From: Diploscapter coronatus
Taxonomy: Eukaryota; Nematoda; Chromadorea; Rhabditida; Rhabditidae
Length of the DNA: 64,000 bases
NCBI GenBank assembly: GCA_964036155.1
Contig: OZ038423.1
Coordinates: forward strand, 4,789,249 to 4,853,248
Reading direction: 5' to 3'
Below are positions 48,803-61,611 of this stretch, in pieces. The notes below the pieces were generated by a model. That model did no database searches. It worked only from the letters and a program-made list of their open reading frames with translations, and was not told where the DNA came from. The position numbers and the translations under genes were made by a program. Numbering within the stretch: the stretch's first letter is position 1; every line of letters starts with the position of its first letter.

Positions 48803-49865
48803 TTAGTAACCCGATGGAGTAATTTCTGACAAGGCTCCGCTGTAGTCAGATTTGTCCTCCTCTCGATCGACCAACTTGCCAACAGTTGGATATTTGCTGC
48901 TGATCGTCGTTTCCCACTCTCTAGCTTCATCCTGAAAATTCCGCATTTAGATCGACTGAAATATAATAAAATACAGAATTTTGAGAACAAGTGAAAAACT
49001 ATTGAAACAGTCGCATAAGTTTAGCATTTTTCGACCTTAAAGTTTAGATTCATCACAAAAATTAGATTCCAAGTAAGAATTTGAGCTGACATCCACTTTC
49101 GTTTCATTTCCTTGAATAAAGTTTGGTAGGTTTACTTTTTCAGATGGAGTCAAATCTGAGATGTCGTCCTTTTCTTCTTTGACCATTTTGGCATCCATTT
49201 TAGCCAGGGCTCTTGTCGCGTCGTGTCCAGCCAATTTTTCGTATGGTCCTCCAGGTCCATAGAAATCACTTCCTCGAGAAATGTCAAATATCTGAAATGA
49301 CAAAAGCAATCTTGGAACAATCTACAAGCTTCACCCTTCCATTAATAGACATCAAGATGCGTTTACTCTTCACTCCATCGTACTGTCGAAGTTCCTCCAG
49401 AGTCATGTCCTGTTTCGGCATACGTTCAAGCTGAAAATAATTTTATTTTAAAACTACTTTTGAATAGACTGAGAAAATATTCGTCGTAATTTTGGAATTG
49501 TGTGAAAACTTGATTCGTGATTGGAGAGCATGTTGGTTTGGATGTGTTAGATACCGACTTCAATATTTGTTTCGGTTTCTTTCCGAATCTGACAAGTTTA
49601 AACAAAAATGTGAACGATAATTTCGATTCTCTTCCTGCTTCTTTAAAATTGAAAAATAATTTCTAGCGTCCAAACCGCTAATATAATAACGTTTTTCATT
49701 AAATTCCACCATTTTTCAAAGATCAATAAAACTCACCTGCGGTTTTGGCTCATATTTGATTTCTGGAGCCTTCGGAGCGAATAGATAATATAGCGTAACC
49801 AGGAGGATAATGAATATTCCGACGTAATCCCAGTACGATAACTCGAAATAGCTGCTCAGATCCAT
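48803..49865 (-). CDS. vem-1-like: membrane-anchored PGRMC/VEM-1-type MAPR protein
   Basis: Four minus-strand exons join in phase from ATG 49865 to TAA 48803-48805, about 170 residues. The N-terminus (MDLSSYFELSYWDYV) leads into one membrane helix (GIFIILLVTLYYLF). The b5-like domain follows: MTLEELRQYDGVKSKRILMS, INGRIFDISRGSDFYGPGGP, YEKLAGHDATRALA, then DDISDLTPSE and EWETTISSKYPTVGKLV. Both tyrosines of the YGP..GPY motif are kept, including the one matching the heme-ligand tyrosine of PGRMC1. A late YSG in an acidic context resembles the tail motif of PGRMC1. Members bind heme and partner with cytochromes P450. C. elegans VEM-1 acts in axon guidance. The start is chosen because it places the helix at the N-terminus. 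Confidence 0.88.
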
Positions 49866-52800
49866 TTAATATTCTAGAAATTGAAATAAAATTTAGATTA
49901 GTATTATGAAATAAAGCAAAAGAAAACAAATCGATAATGCCCTTGAATCGTGAGTTGTGTTACCTATGCCAACAATATTGAATTCACTATCGAGTCAAGA
50001 AGAGAAAGAAAGAAGAGAAAATGAGTGATTAAATCAATCCAGACCTAGACAGTGGTGGCGGGTAGAAAGACTACGAATAGCACGAGCATGGACACTCTTC
50101 CACAGTACAAACTACAGGTTGCTTGTTGGTTTGGCAGTAATTTTAGGTTATCAAGGTTGATGATATCACAAAATTAGTGGTTTCGAAATAAGCATGTCAC
50201 AAAATTTCAATCCAAAATTTCCCCAATGAAGTTGGCATGATCAGGCTTGAGCAAAATTTTATTCTTCTTGAACGGTAACGGGTTGTCTTCGTTCAAACCT
50301 TCAGATAACATGACAGCCAGATGTAATTCTTGAAAAAAACCTGATAAATAAATATAAATGTTACAAGATCTCCAGAAGTTCACCTATTGCCTGCAGAGAT
50401 TAATCTCATAAGTACAGGCAATATTTTGCAGTTTTCTTTTTTTTTTTTTAATTTATTTATTATGCATAAATACAGGATTTACTTCCTAAGCCAGTACAAA
50501 TTTTTAATTTAAAAAATAAAGAATAAAAATGGTCTATCGGCATCGACTTGGGTACAACATATTTATGTGTTTCTGTAATTGAAGACGACCGGCCTGTTGT
50601 GCTTGTTTCTGGTGATGGTCTGTTTTTATTATTTTTATTAGCACCAGAAGGATTAATTTGTGAATTTTTCATCGATAAACTTGCCAAAAATGAAATCCCC
50701 CCTTAAAAATAATGCAACTATTTTTGCAGGCTGCCTCTTCTAGTTTCTATATTTATCCATTCATGAGGAGCAAGTTTTGCAGGTAGTGTCGAAAATCTTT
50801 TTGCAAATATGCTCATCTCATATTTCCTCTTTGCGAACTGCGTCAGTGACCGTGGGATTTTCCTTACCAAATCAATTTTGCAGAGCTCAATCAGGGGGTC
50901 TTTTGAAGAAGAAGCTTTGGAAGATTTGCCTGGAAAATCCCCCGAAAGACTTGAAAGTCTTGGACATATTTTAAGCACTTCTTGGCTCTTCGTGGAATAA
51001 AATATTCTAGGAAGTTCTTACTTTTTCCATTCAGAGCGTTCATGTGAAATTTAAGTCTTTCTAACATGCAATTTTTGATATTTACACCTAAACGATCTTT
51101 CAAATGCTCGTAATCAGTGATTAGATATTTCGAGTATTAGATTTGAGTTCGAGTATCTGCGTTGAAAAAATCAAATTGCCATCTCTTTCCATGAACCTTT
51201 GAAGTCCAAACCGACAATTTCTTCAAGCTTTGTTAATTTCGTTTTCTTGGAAAGGTAATGGTGTTTTAAAATTACCTTTGATCTTTGGATTTGCACCGAC
51301 CACAAAGAATGTTAGAAGCTCATTTGACACCTTTACTTCAGACTTTATTTCGCCTGAGGGTATTTTCAAATTTGGAGCGTTAATAATAAAATTTAAAGAA
51401 TAAACAAGCTTATTTTGACTATTATTTAAGCCTGGGCAGCAATTTGATTAGATTCCTGCAATCTTAATGCTCGAAAAACTAATTGAAAAATTACTTTGAC
51501 TTATTCACCATCTTCTCATTTTTAAAATTGAAATCATTTCCCTATCGTTGATAATTTCCAGAAATTGCTCTGACAAATTCTACATCACGATAGAACTTCC
51601 TGGTTTCCTGCACATCGAATAAATATAGACTCGAAATTTTTCGGTACCAGAAAACCCCCATTAGCTTCTTGATCTGTGTGACTTTGGGTCTTTCCTTTAT
51701 CCTTCCTTGATTTTTTGTTTCCCATGACTCTGGTTGTGACCACTCGAAATCTGTCGAGATTCGGGTTTACGAAAACAGAAGCAAGAAAAAAATTAGGTCA
51801 GGAGATTTTGCGTGAGAAGTTTTGGCAAAATTCTTAGGAAAAAGATGAAAGTAAGTCGTCAAGCAACAAAAATTCGTTACTTTGATGTTTTTTAGGTATC
51901 TTGACGGCAATTCCTGACATTGAGTACGATGTTACCAAGGAGTTCAAGTGGGTAAACTTGTTTAAAATTGAGCATAATATTACTCTAGGGATGATAGAAA
52001 ACGTCGAGATTAAAAGATAGCGCTGGCAATATCGTACTCAATTTTGGTAGTGTAGTATTCAGAGCCTAACCTTCATATCCCCGTGATATCCTATGAGATT
52101 GTTTTGCTTGCTTTATGAAGTCTGAATGCCCTTGAGAATACGGAAGCTGTTTGTTTTGCCTGATGCTTATTTGTAAACATCGTATGAATAATCTCACTTA
52201 TGGAGGCTCTGTGAGCGTTCTCTGACAAAGCTACTCGAATAGAAATTTGAGAAATGACGTTCTGAAATGGGGATGGTCCGAATCGTTAAAAGTTAGCAAG
52301 GAAGGGCGTAATGTGTTTGGGTGCAATTGCAGAGGAATAGCTAGCAGAGAACGTAGAGCACTAACGACCAATTAGAACTCGAATTACGTTTCGACGCTAA
52401 TCGCCCATGTCATTTGTCACAAATAGACACGACTATAACCATGATGAGCAATGGAATCATCCAAATATCAACGTTTACTTCTTTTTTGCTATTTTATTTT
52501 TGTTGCTGAATTTAGTTGATCACGCAAACTTTGATGACTAATTAATTTATTTTTATTTCAAAGAAAATAACACAAGTCGTTTATTTTCTTTAAAAAATAA
52601 TACACGGTTTCGAGTTTGACATTTGATTTTAACATCTTTCAGAATATCGCTAGACGACGTTCCAAAAATCATATTTTGACATTTTGAGCGAGTGATTACT
52701 CAAAATAACCCACAATTAGAATTCAATCTTTTTCATGATGACCTATGTGTTCTAAGCGAAACTATGTAAGAAACACGACGTGAAAAGTAGAATATAATAT

Positions 52801-53049
52801 ATATATATATATACATCACAAAGTCGTGATTTTTTGCCATATCCAACAAAACAAAAATGAAATACCCATAAAAAATATTAAATGTCTAGTAATATTTACA
52901 ACCAAACGCGATTTGTATAATGAAGAATAAGAATAAAATTGTTCTTCATAGCCTTATCTTCCTAAAATTTAACAGAAATGAAAGACCATAAATTCCTTCG
53001 ATATTTTTTGTTAATTTAACAATTATTCATTCATTAGAAGTTGGTTCAC
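49866..53049. other. intergenic, AT-rich
   Basis: No supported gene is seen. The stretch 50720-51000 is open on both strands but lacks splice or start support. A TA dinucleotide run lies at about 52796-52812. The promoter of the MAPR pair presumably lies just above 49865. Confidence 0.4.
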
Positions 53050-53305
53050 GCTTCGTGCTTTGATTGGTATTGGTTATAAACTTTTGTTTGCCACTCTATA
53101 AATTCTTCAAAAGCATCAACAACCCCCTGTTGTAGAATGTCTCCTGAGATTGCAAGCTTCCACAAATTACAATCGGATTAGTTCTTATTGGATATGAGTT
53201 TCTTTGTCATATCCTCCCACATCTCAATTTTTTCATGCAAAAAGCGAATCACAGCTTTTTTGTTGCTATTCTCATAAACAAATTCTGCATCCTGCAGACG
53301 AATCC
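53050..53305 (-). pseudogene. decayed MAPR (PGRMC-like) gene fragment
   Basis: On minus, 53285-53185 reads DAEFVYENSNKKAVIRFL then HEKIEMWEDM to a stop. Downstream a GSLQSQETF frame matches SLASWETF of the 47589-48571 gene. At the DNA level AGAATGTCTCC followed by a similar 17 bases is shared between 53137-53162 and about 47683-47712. The frame is broken by stops, the intron between the two parts is reduced to about 23 bases without a donor, and the upstream heme-motif exon is absent. It is therefore called a pseudogene relic. A diverged functional exon pair is a less likely alternative. Confidence 0.5.
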
Positions 53306-55779
53306 TTGGTTTTCAACATTTCTCCCGGATTAGTGCAGGCTCCAAATTGGCCATGAACGGCAAAAGGGAATCCGTTCATTTGCGGCTCATTGGCTTATCC
53401 CTCATTCCCGTCCTCCCCCACCTCGCTGCAAGTTTGCCCCCTAATTGTTCGCTTCCTACCTTCTTCCTTTATTCTCTTTATTACCTCCTTTGTAAGCTGT
53501 CCTCATCAAGTGACATTTCCCTAACGAAGAGCCGTCTTTAATTTCATTGTCTCATTTTTTCTCGACATCTTTTTTCTCCTTCGGGATAAAATTCATTTCC
53601 CGATTCAGGAATAGACAGAGTCAGACGGGATTTTTGCAGAACCTTCTGGAAAGGGACCCAAGTCGAGTATCAACTTACATTCACAGAAAGAGGCACTAAT
53701 TTAGAAACAAAATTCGGACAGAAATAAGCCTGAAACAAAGATAGCTCTTGATGAAATTGGATAAATAATGATTTCATTTGGCGAAGAATCAAATATCCAA
53801 ATATATATATTTTTTGGATTTTTCTAAAATTATTCATTGAAATAATTTGATGGCGGACATTGCGCTCGTCGAGCATTATGTTGGGAAAAATCAGGGCTAT
53901 ACTAGAGTGATACAGACGATCCAGAACTGATACGAGATTAAGTTTTAGATATCCAATTTCAAACTTATATTGCATTCCTTCTCTGTAATTTTTGGTCACA
54001 ATGTTTTGATAATGGTGAAGTTAGAAAATAAGTTGGAATGAAACAATCCTCCAAGGATTTGAGATCAAATTCTCCGGCAACATATTTTTCACCAAAGTCA
54101 AATGAAACTTTGAATTGTATTTTTTATTGAAGTTGAGTTGAGCATTTTGTTGGGATTCTTCTTCTCAATAGCCAAATTCGAAGTGACTTCGTTTCACTGA
54201 AAAATCGGAAAGTTTTGGTCTCACAAAATTGAAGTCAAGACCTATTTAGGATCTGATAACTTAGGATCAAGATCTCTTTCATAAGCTTCGCCGAAATTTT
54301 CAGGCAATATGAAAATCTCATTAGTTTATCATAGACCATCTTTCAAACCACTATTCAATTTCATCAAAACAGGATTCAATTTTTCTGATGGATCGTTGTA
54401 GAAACGACCAGGAATTATCAAAACATCACATGATCAGCAGCAATCAACAAGCTCCCCTGTTATTGTTCAGAAGTGTTTATCAATATGTTCTCTTTTCTCA
54501 GGCTTTTAGTTTTTTTTTCATTTTTATTTCAATGTGAACCACAAAACTTCTTATCGGGACTTCATTTGCCTCTATTCTCAATTTTAATCCCGATTTTGAC
54601 GTAGACATTTACGGCTAAAGTTGGTCGGTTGCTTGGAAACCCGTGGAGAAAGAACTAAGGAATTTTATAATCTGTCACCTAATCCGGATAACATTACGAA
54701 CCAATCCGCCACATAAAAAGTCCCTTTAATTTCGGTTTGCAGTTATTTTTCACTATTTTTTTCGAGTATTTTTCCTTAGCTAAACAAACCAATTTCTGAG
54801 CGCTAACCAAATTTGGGACGTAATGCGCTCAAATTGCTTATTACGAGATAAGTTTGCAGCCATTCACAGAAACTGAACGAAACTAGAATCCAGGAAGAAA
54901 ATTATTTGAATGGTACGAATTCCATAAAAGCCAATGAACCTACACACAGAACAATTTTCCAAATCAGGCCAATATCGTAAATTTTATGAGACTTTTATTT
55001 CTTTCATCTAAATTCCAGAGTCTAACACAAAATATGAAGATCAAAATTTTTCATATTTCTGATATTTTGAACATAAGTGTTCTGAGCCCAAAACTACGAA
55101 TCTTCAGAGGTTCGTGTTTCGAACTTAGAACTCGGATATCTATGAGGAAATCTCTTTTCATGCATTGGACCTAAAGAACCTTGAACCTCAATTTAGGTCC
55201 CAGCTTTTCATGACGGGATATTGAAATGCCCACGACATTGAAACACATTTTTTCTTGGAAAATTTTCTTCCTCGTAAATTTTTGTGACGATACTTGGTTC
55301 TTATGAGAGGGATTTTGCATCATCATCAAAAGGTCACGTTTGACGTTCGTCGTTCGATGATGAAAATGAGATGCGATTTTTCCTGCTGCTTGCCTAATTC
55401 TTCGCTCTTCATTGTTTTTATGCTCCTGTCAAAAGTTTAGGAAATTGGATTTTCGATATTCCACTTGCTTTTGAGAGATATCTGATCCACTTTGTCAGAC
55501 GCGATAAAACATTCAAGTCTGATTTATCAGCTAAACCTTTCAACTTCCTTCAAAAACAGGATACAGTACCTGAAATCTGCTACTTGGTATTTCGATGTCT
55601 GGTTGTTTGAAAAACAACAAATTCAGTTTTAACGTACTGCCATTTGACAGAGAAGAGAAATTGAACAGTTTTTAATTTCGATACCCAATGTTTGAGACTA
55701 CAAAACAACAAGATTAGATTATTTTCTCGTTATCATAAAGAAACTAATTTAACTTTTCTACATTTCAATGACTAGCCTA

Positions 55780-56200
55780 ATGTAAAGACTACAAAATCGA
55801 GAATTCAATAGGTCTCATTTTTTAATTTCTATATTCATACCTTATGCTTGAGCAATTTTTTTCCAAGCGATAACCTTCGACGAACTTCTCTTGAAAGAAG
55901 ACGCTGGCAAGAGAAGCAAGCTATTTTTCGTTGTCTCGAAAATGAATAATTGTATCATCGTATCCTTTAGTATCTCGATGAGCAGTTCAAAGTCAAAACT
56001 ACAAAGGGCGAATTCAAATGGTCAAAATATTTTTTTCTAATCTAGAAACATATCCTATGCTTGACCAACTTTTCTCTTCAATGGATAACTTTCGATGAAC
56101 TACAAGCTCAACCTAAACAACTCCTTTAAACAAGAACTATCGAAAGTAGAGCCGTTCAATTCTGAGTTGTTTTATTTTCAAAAGTAAAAATCAAGTACGG
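55780..56200. repeat. degenerate tandem duplication, unit about 210 bases
   Basis: Copy 1 contains CCTTATGCTTGAGCAA and AAGCGATAACCTTCGACGAA; copy 2 contains CCTATGCTTGACCAAC and ATGGATAACTTTCGATGAAC. The copies are offset by about 210 bases. Similar ACTACAAA and GAATTCAA blocks precede each. Confidence 0.65.
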
Positions 56201-59200
56201 ACTTTCCCAGCAAAACATCGAATCAGGGAACCGATTCAAAATAACAACTAAGAATAAATATGTACCAGATCATAAGAGGAGTACTTTTTCAATAACAGGA
56301 AAAGGAACGCGGGATACCGTAAGATTTGGACATCATTTTTCAATTATTTTTGGTCCTGCAATAAAATTTCCGGAAATTAGATTTTTTGCCCTCTCACAAT
56401 GGCAATGTTTACACATTGATGCCTTGATGCCTCCTTGCACCAGGCAATATCACATGTCCATTGGTCAAGTGCTGGTTTTGAGGTTTGAATGTTCGGCTTC
56501 ACTTTTGCCAACACCTTTATTTTTTGACAAAGATAAATATTTTCTTCTCAGAATGAAATCCCTAAAAAATAATGATTTTTTTAAAGAACACTCAAGAATT
56601 CTTGGAAACAATTTTGTATCCTTTTGAATACTAACTTTCGGTAAATAAAGAATCAAAAATTTTTCCCATTCGAAAATCTGATAAGCATCAAAATTGTACT
56701 AATTTTTAATGTGGAAAGAAAAAGGTTCATGGAATATTCTCGATAATTCGTATCAGATTAGGGAAAAAATAATCGGTTACTCGAATTAAACTGAACACGT
56801 AGAGATCTTATCAAAAGTCATGTGAACTCCTGAATTAGTTAACGATTTAATCTTCAAATGATTTTTGAGATGATCATTAATTCATCTTTATAATTGCCCC
56901 GAACGATCAAATATCCTGTTTTGTGTTAATGATGATACGAACGAAACTAATGAAATTTGAACTGCGATTTAATCCGCTCAAATTAGGAAACAGCCATTCT
57001 TGTCCTGTCATCTCTGGCCTATCGCTTCATTTCCATAGAAAAATTAGCCATTTTCGCAAATTCGAGCTTCGAAAAACTGCTCTCTTCCTCGATTCTCTCA
57101 AATTTTTAACTAATCCGCTAGTTTCATTCCCGAAACTCGCATTTTATCGCCTAATCTTTCTACTTTACGACCCAAAAATGGCTGCAGCCCTGTTTGTCGT
57201 TTCAGGCTGAATTTGAAATTAGACACTGAAATTAAAGAACTTATTGTTGTACAGATTAAGTCCGTGTCAAACATCTCAACATCCAAGATCTCATGTCTTG
57301 TCTGACTTTACAAACTGACCAAAGATTTTCAAGTGCTATTTTCATCCTCACTACATCTTCACCTAAATTTATAGTTAAAGTAAGGCTGAAGTTAGCTTTT
57401 TGAAGATTATCAACAGTGGATTGAAGCGAAAAAGGGAATCTTTATCCAATCGGCCCATTTTTGATCCCTCAAATATGAACACAAGTAATTTATAGTTGAA
57501 AAGAAGCGGAAAAATATAGAATTTACTTTTAGCAACAGAATAGCTGTATCGTTCTAAAATAGAATTTCTTTCCATACCTCGTTTCATACCAGTCTTAATG
57601 AAGTTTTATCCTTTGAAATGCGAGATTAGTTACATTTCATCTTCATCTTCTCACTAAAAATACCCATTAGTTTGGGGCTCATTTTGTTGGGTTTATAGTC
57701 GGTTTGGTTGCGTGTTTGAGGCTATTTCTGTTGGTGAATCTGGGGCCTTCTGGACCGGATTTTTGCCGTTTCAACAGCCTAAATATCGTCTTAATTCGAC
57801 TCTTCGAGTCCTCTCTCGTGTGACGCAGCATCTCTTAGCAGCTTTTTGTGCCTGCTTTGCTTGCACCTAGACATGCAATCCACGCACTATTCCTTCCATC
57901 CTCTATCCCTTTCATTTTGCATGTATTTACTCGAGAGTATTGAAAGCAAATAAGGATTTTCAAGTGTAAAAATAGATTGAGCTCTATTGGTTATGTGCCC
58001 TGAAAAGTAAATCTATCTAGAATCGTGAATAAAATGAAACGCATCTTTCCTTTCCAGTTACTCCACGTATATGTTTGGGTTTGATCTAAATAGCCCACGA
58101 ATATAAATTTGGGTGCTTTTGAATATTCAAGTACATGCATTGAGCTGAATGAATATGACTACGTAAAAATCGCACAAAGTACGTGTTCCAAAAGGCTATT
58201 TCTAAATGTGTGTTCTTTCGAACTTTTGAATGTGGAATTAAATAAAGAGCTAGGTATGATTGACTAATGAGTACGCCAACATTTTCGTATGATCTAAATA
58301 GCCAGACATACGTATTGTGATTATAAATATTATCCAACACTGAAGTTAAACTCTAAGGAGAAAGCTGAAACATATGTCTAGGTATCTACCTTTTATGAAA
58401 AAGACTAAGAACGTCTTCCGAATTCAGAAGAAACGAAAAACCAAAAATTAAAAATAATAAGACTACGTAAAAGTGAACAATGACCATAAGTGGTGTGGGA
58501 GTGGTCCATTAGGATATTTGATAGCCCCATTAGGAGCATTAGAGAAATGCGCAGCACAATTTGAGCTGAACAATTAAGTAGCTCACAATGAGCTCATTCT
58601 TGCAAAAATAAATAGGAAAAACGTAGAAAGTTAACTATGCAACTTTGCATCGAACAAACGCAAGTTCCAGTCATTTTATTCGTCGTATCTGACGGTTTCT
58701 GTTCGCTTTGGGAGATCAGAAGGATGAGCAAAATCATATGGCTATGACGACTAATAGAATGGAGACTTTGCGTACATTTTACGCATCAATGCTGTTAAAT
58801 AAATCTGGTATTTTTTTTTTAAATTTTTGTCTGTGCAATACAAAGAAAATGTGAAACTTTATATTAAGCAACTAGAACTAACGAAAATCATTCGAGAAAA
58901 AATTACGAGTTATTATCGAAAGAATACTTCATATCATAACTTTGAAGATTCTGCTAGTTTGCAACATCGCAGGCTAAAATTCACATTTTCATTTTAATAC
59001 TAATTTTTGAAATACTCAAATTTCCTCAATTTTAAGAATAAAAGTCTTTCAACGAAAGAATGGAGGAAAGCAGGTGAAAGTGATTTGCGAAATGCTAATA
59101 GCCGACACAACATTTCTGCATAAAGGACTGCGTCTGAAATCGTGAAAAAATCGCCTAAAATTGGAATTCGACTAATTTTAAGATGCTAAGATCAAGATTC

Positions 59201-59576
59201 ATACAAGTTAATGTTAAAATTAACAAAATAATTACAAAGATCACAACTGAAAACTGCTTCCGAAAATTGTAATGCAAATTGAAATTGAACTGGGAAAAAA
59301 TTGCACAAATTTGTCAAATTTGACAAACTATCGCACCAAGATGAAGAAAATAATGATCTTCAGACATAGCAAAAAGCGTGAAAATGATTTATTATTGGTT
59401 TATCCTCTTCAATCTTCCGTTATATTTTATCCATAAGTATCGTGTGAAATGTGTTCACTTCCTGGTAAACACGCGCTCATCTTCTCCAATTCCCATATTT
59501 TTGTGATGAGTACAAAAAACTTTCTCACGGCGACGTTAATTTGATTATTTTTATTCCATCTGAAGCATAATGATGT

Positions 59577-59585
59577 TATAAATAG
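59577..59585 (+). promoter_or_regulatory. candidate TATA box
   Basis: TATAAATAG precedes the gene that starts at 60001 (or 59724). It is the best TATA match in the upstream 400 bases. Use is inferred from position only. Confidence 0.3.
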
Positions 59586-60000
59586 AGGAAGTGTTTCTGT
59601 AATTCCACTACAAATTCCTCATTATTCTATCATCCCACTGTCTGTTTTTGACATCTAATTATGGCCTGAAACTGGTCCAAATTTAGTGCTGATCCGATTC
59701 GCGCCGACCCGCTTAAGCTGCAGATGACGCAATTTCATCGCATTGTGTCATTTTCATTTGCTGCTTCAGGAAGGCTTAATGAAGCCTTGGCTCATTTTTC
59801 CATAGTCTCCCACAAAAAGGCCTGGGGAAGACGAGAGAGTGTGGGGAGAGGAAAGGGGCGGAGCTTGAGAGTCTCGCCCCCTCGGCACTGCAGAGGAGAG
59901 GAAAAGAGGCAATCTCTCTCTAGCCAAGCCAGTCTGACGAAACACCTGCGAACCCAAACAGTCGTACTGATTATTTCCTCCCAACTACTCGACTACAGCA

Positions 60001-61611
60001 TGACTGCCACAAAACTGTCGATTTCGTCGGCACCGCGGAAGTCTCTCGTGGACATCGCTGCAGATTTCGGCCTGCTGGACATCACTCCCTCTGATTTGGT
60101 CTGCGAGTCCTCGGCCAATGGCATTTTCTACTACGATTACGTTCTGTCGTGTCATCATGAACCCATCACCGGAAAGGTACGGCAATTTAGACCTTCAGTC
60201 ATTGAATTTGATTAGCTAATTCGGTTATGATGATGTAGGCCAGCACTCCTTGTTTCTGCTCTCCTCCCTCTCTGATATCATGATCTAGTTTGCATCTGAT
60301 TCTTGCAAGCTGCTAAATTCTAAATCTAAAACAGCTCTATTCTCTGGGTTGCTAACATCAGACCCATTGTTTATGCTAGTAAACATTTTTAATGCAGTCG
60401 AAATGCCAGTGTGTCTGTTCAGATCAAGACGACTAATTACCTATTTTTGATGCATTCGCTAGACTCGAAAGGTCAGCAGCCACAACAAAGCAACTCGTGA
60501 ATTTCAAAACACGAAAATGTCACTTCTTGTCCTTTTCTCCAATTCTCATTTCAGTTCTCCATTTACTATTCAAGTCATCCTCATAAAAGTAGGCGTATAA
60601 ACCGAAGAGATATGGGTCAATTCTGAACTCATTATTTCATATCTGTCTGCTGATGTTCTGCAAGAATTCCAACATAGATCACGCAAATAGTGCACAGTGA
60701 CATTAACAGATGTACTATTGATAAATCTACGCCATTTATTCGCGCTTCTTCTGGAAAATACCAGCGAAACGCAATGCCATCAATCTCAACGTATACTGCA
60801 TAATATGCTGCAGATTTTCTCCAAACATCGCACGATTGCATAATTTATGGGCGCGATAAAATTTCGCAATTGGGGTATTGAGATACGTATAAAATTGGTA
60901 GAAATGCTGAAATTTCAGGTGGATTTATACCTGGCGAAATTCGACAATCGGATAAACCTGGAGTGCCTCGAATCGTGTACAATTCCCGCCGAACATTTTG
61001 ATGATGGCCTTCCCAAATCTGATTTGGCCCTGATGACCTTGGGCGTGCTGATCTGGAAGAACAACATCGCCAAGTGCCGTCTGCTTTGCCTGGTCAGAGA
61101 CTACGACGCCAACTGCTCCGCCAGTCTCGAGGCCCTTAAGCGGTCAGTTGCCTAGCACTTTTCTCTACTTTTCCTTGTTTTTCTCATGTCATAAGCAGCA
61201 TTTCATTGAGGTTATTTTTCTAAGATTTATTAGCCATAATATTAAATGCCTCAACGTCTGCGACATTTAGGCACAGAAAAACTCATTAGGCGAAAAAGCT
61301 TTGCAAATATTTGTGGAAATCTCGTACGAATAATTGGATTAACTTCCGGAATTTGCAGGGCGACCTCGAAATTCCGCTGCCTACACCATGTGCACGCGAC
61401 GGGCCGAAGGAGAGGGTCCAATGCGTCCACGGACTCGACCGACTCCCATAACGGACAGCACTACGTGACTGAGGGCATGAAGATGCGAGTGATGCTCTGC
61501 CAGACACGCACCGTCCTCGACTCCATCCCTCAGCAGGCTGTCAGGGAAACCAAGGCTCTCCTCAATCCGGCCAGCAATCCCATACTCTGTCTTTGCTTTC
61601 CACTTGTCTAA
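60001..61611 (+). CDS. unrecognised conserved-looking intracellular protein
   Basis: Three exons (60001-60176, 60919-61142, 61359-61611) join in phase to TAA 61609-61611, about 217 residues. Codon use is strongly G/C-ending, unlike the flanks, which argues for a real, well-expressed gene. It starts MTATKLSISSAPRKSLVDIA, then DFGLLDITPSDLVCESSANG and FYYDYVLSCHHEPITGKVDL. The core alternates beta-like strands (DLALMTLGVLIWKNN, KCRLLCLVRDYDANC) with a helix (SASLEALKRATSKF). That order loosely recalls a PTB/PH-type fold, but this is inference. A Ser/Thr/Asp-rich linker follows, and the end is Cys-containing (NPILCLCFPLV). No signal peptide. An in-frame ATG at 59724 would add 92 mostly basic residues and is considered 5' untranslated. 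Confidence 0.65.

Larger units (their letters stand above)
53306..60000. other. long intergenic region
   Basis: No coding segment with start and splice support is seen in 6.7 kb. It holds a degenerate tandem duplication of about 210 bases (55780-56200) and a repeated GATCTAAATAGCC (58084 and 58290). A TATAAATAG at 59577-59585 lies ahead of the next gene. Confidence 0.4.

Noticed and set aside
50718..51103. Overlapping open frames on both strands
   Set aside because: No splice signals, starts or family features; both strands are open to a similar extent, as expected by chance.
59724..60000. In-frame upstream extension of the 60001 gene
   Set aside because: The extension is basic and low in structure, overlaps an equally open minus frame, and its codon use differs from the gene body; treated as 5' untranslated.
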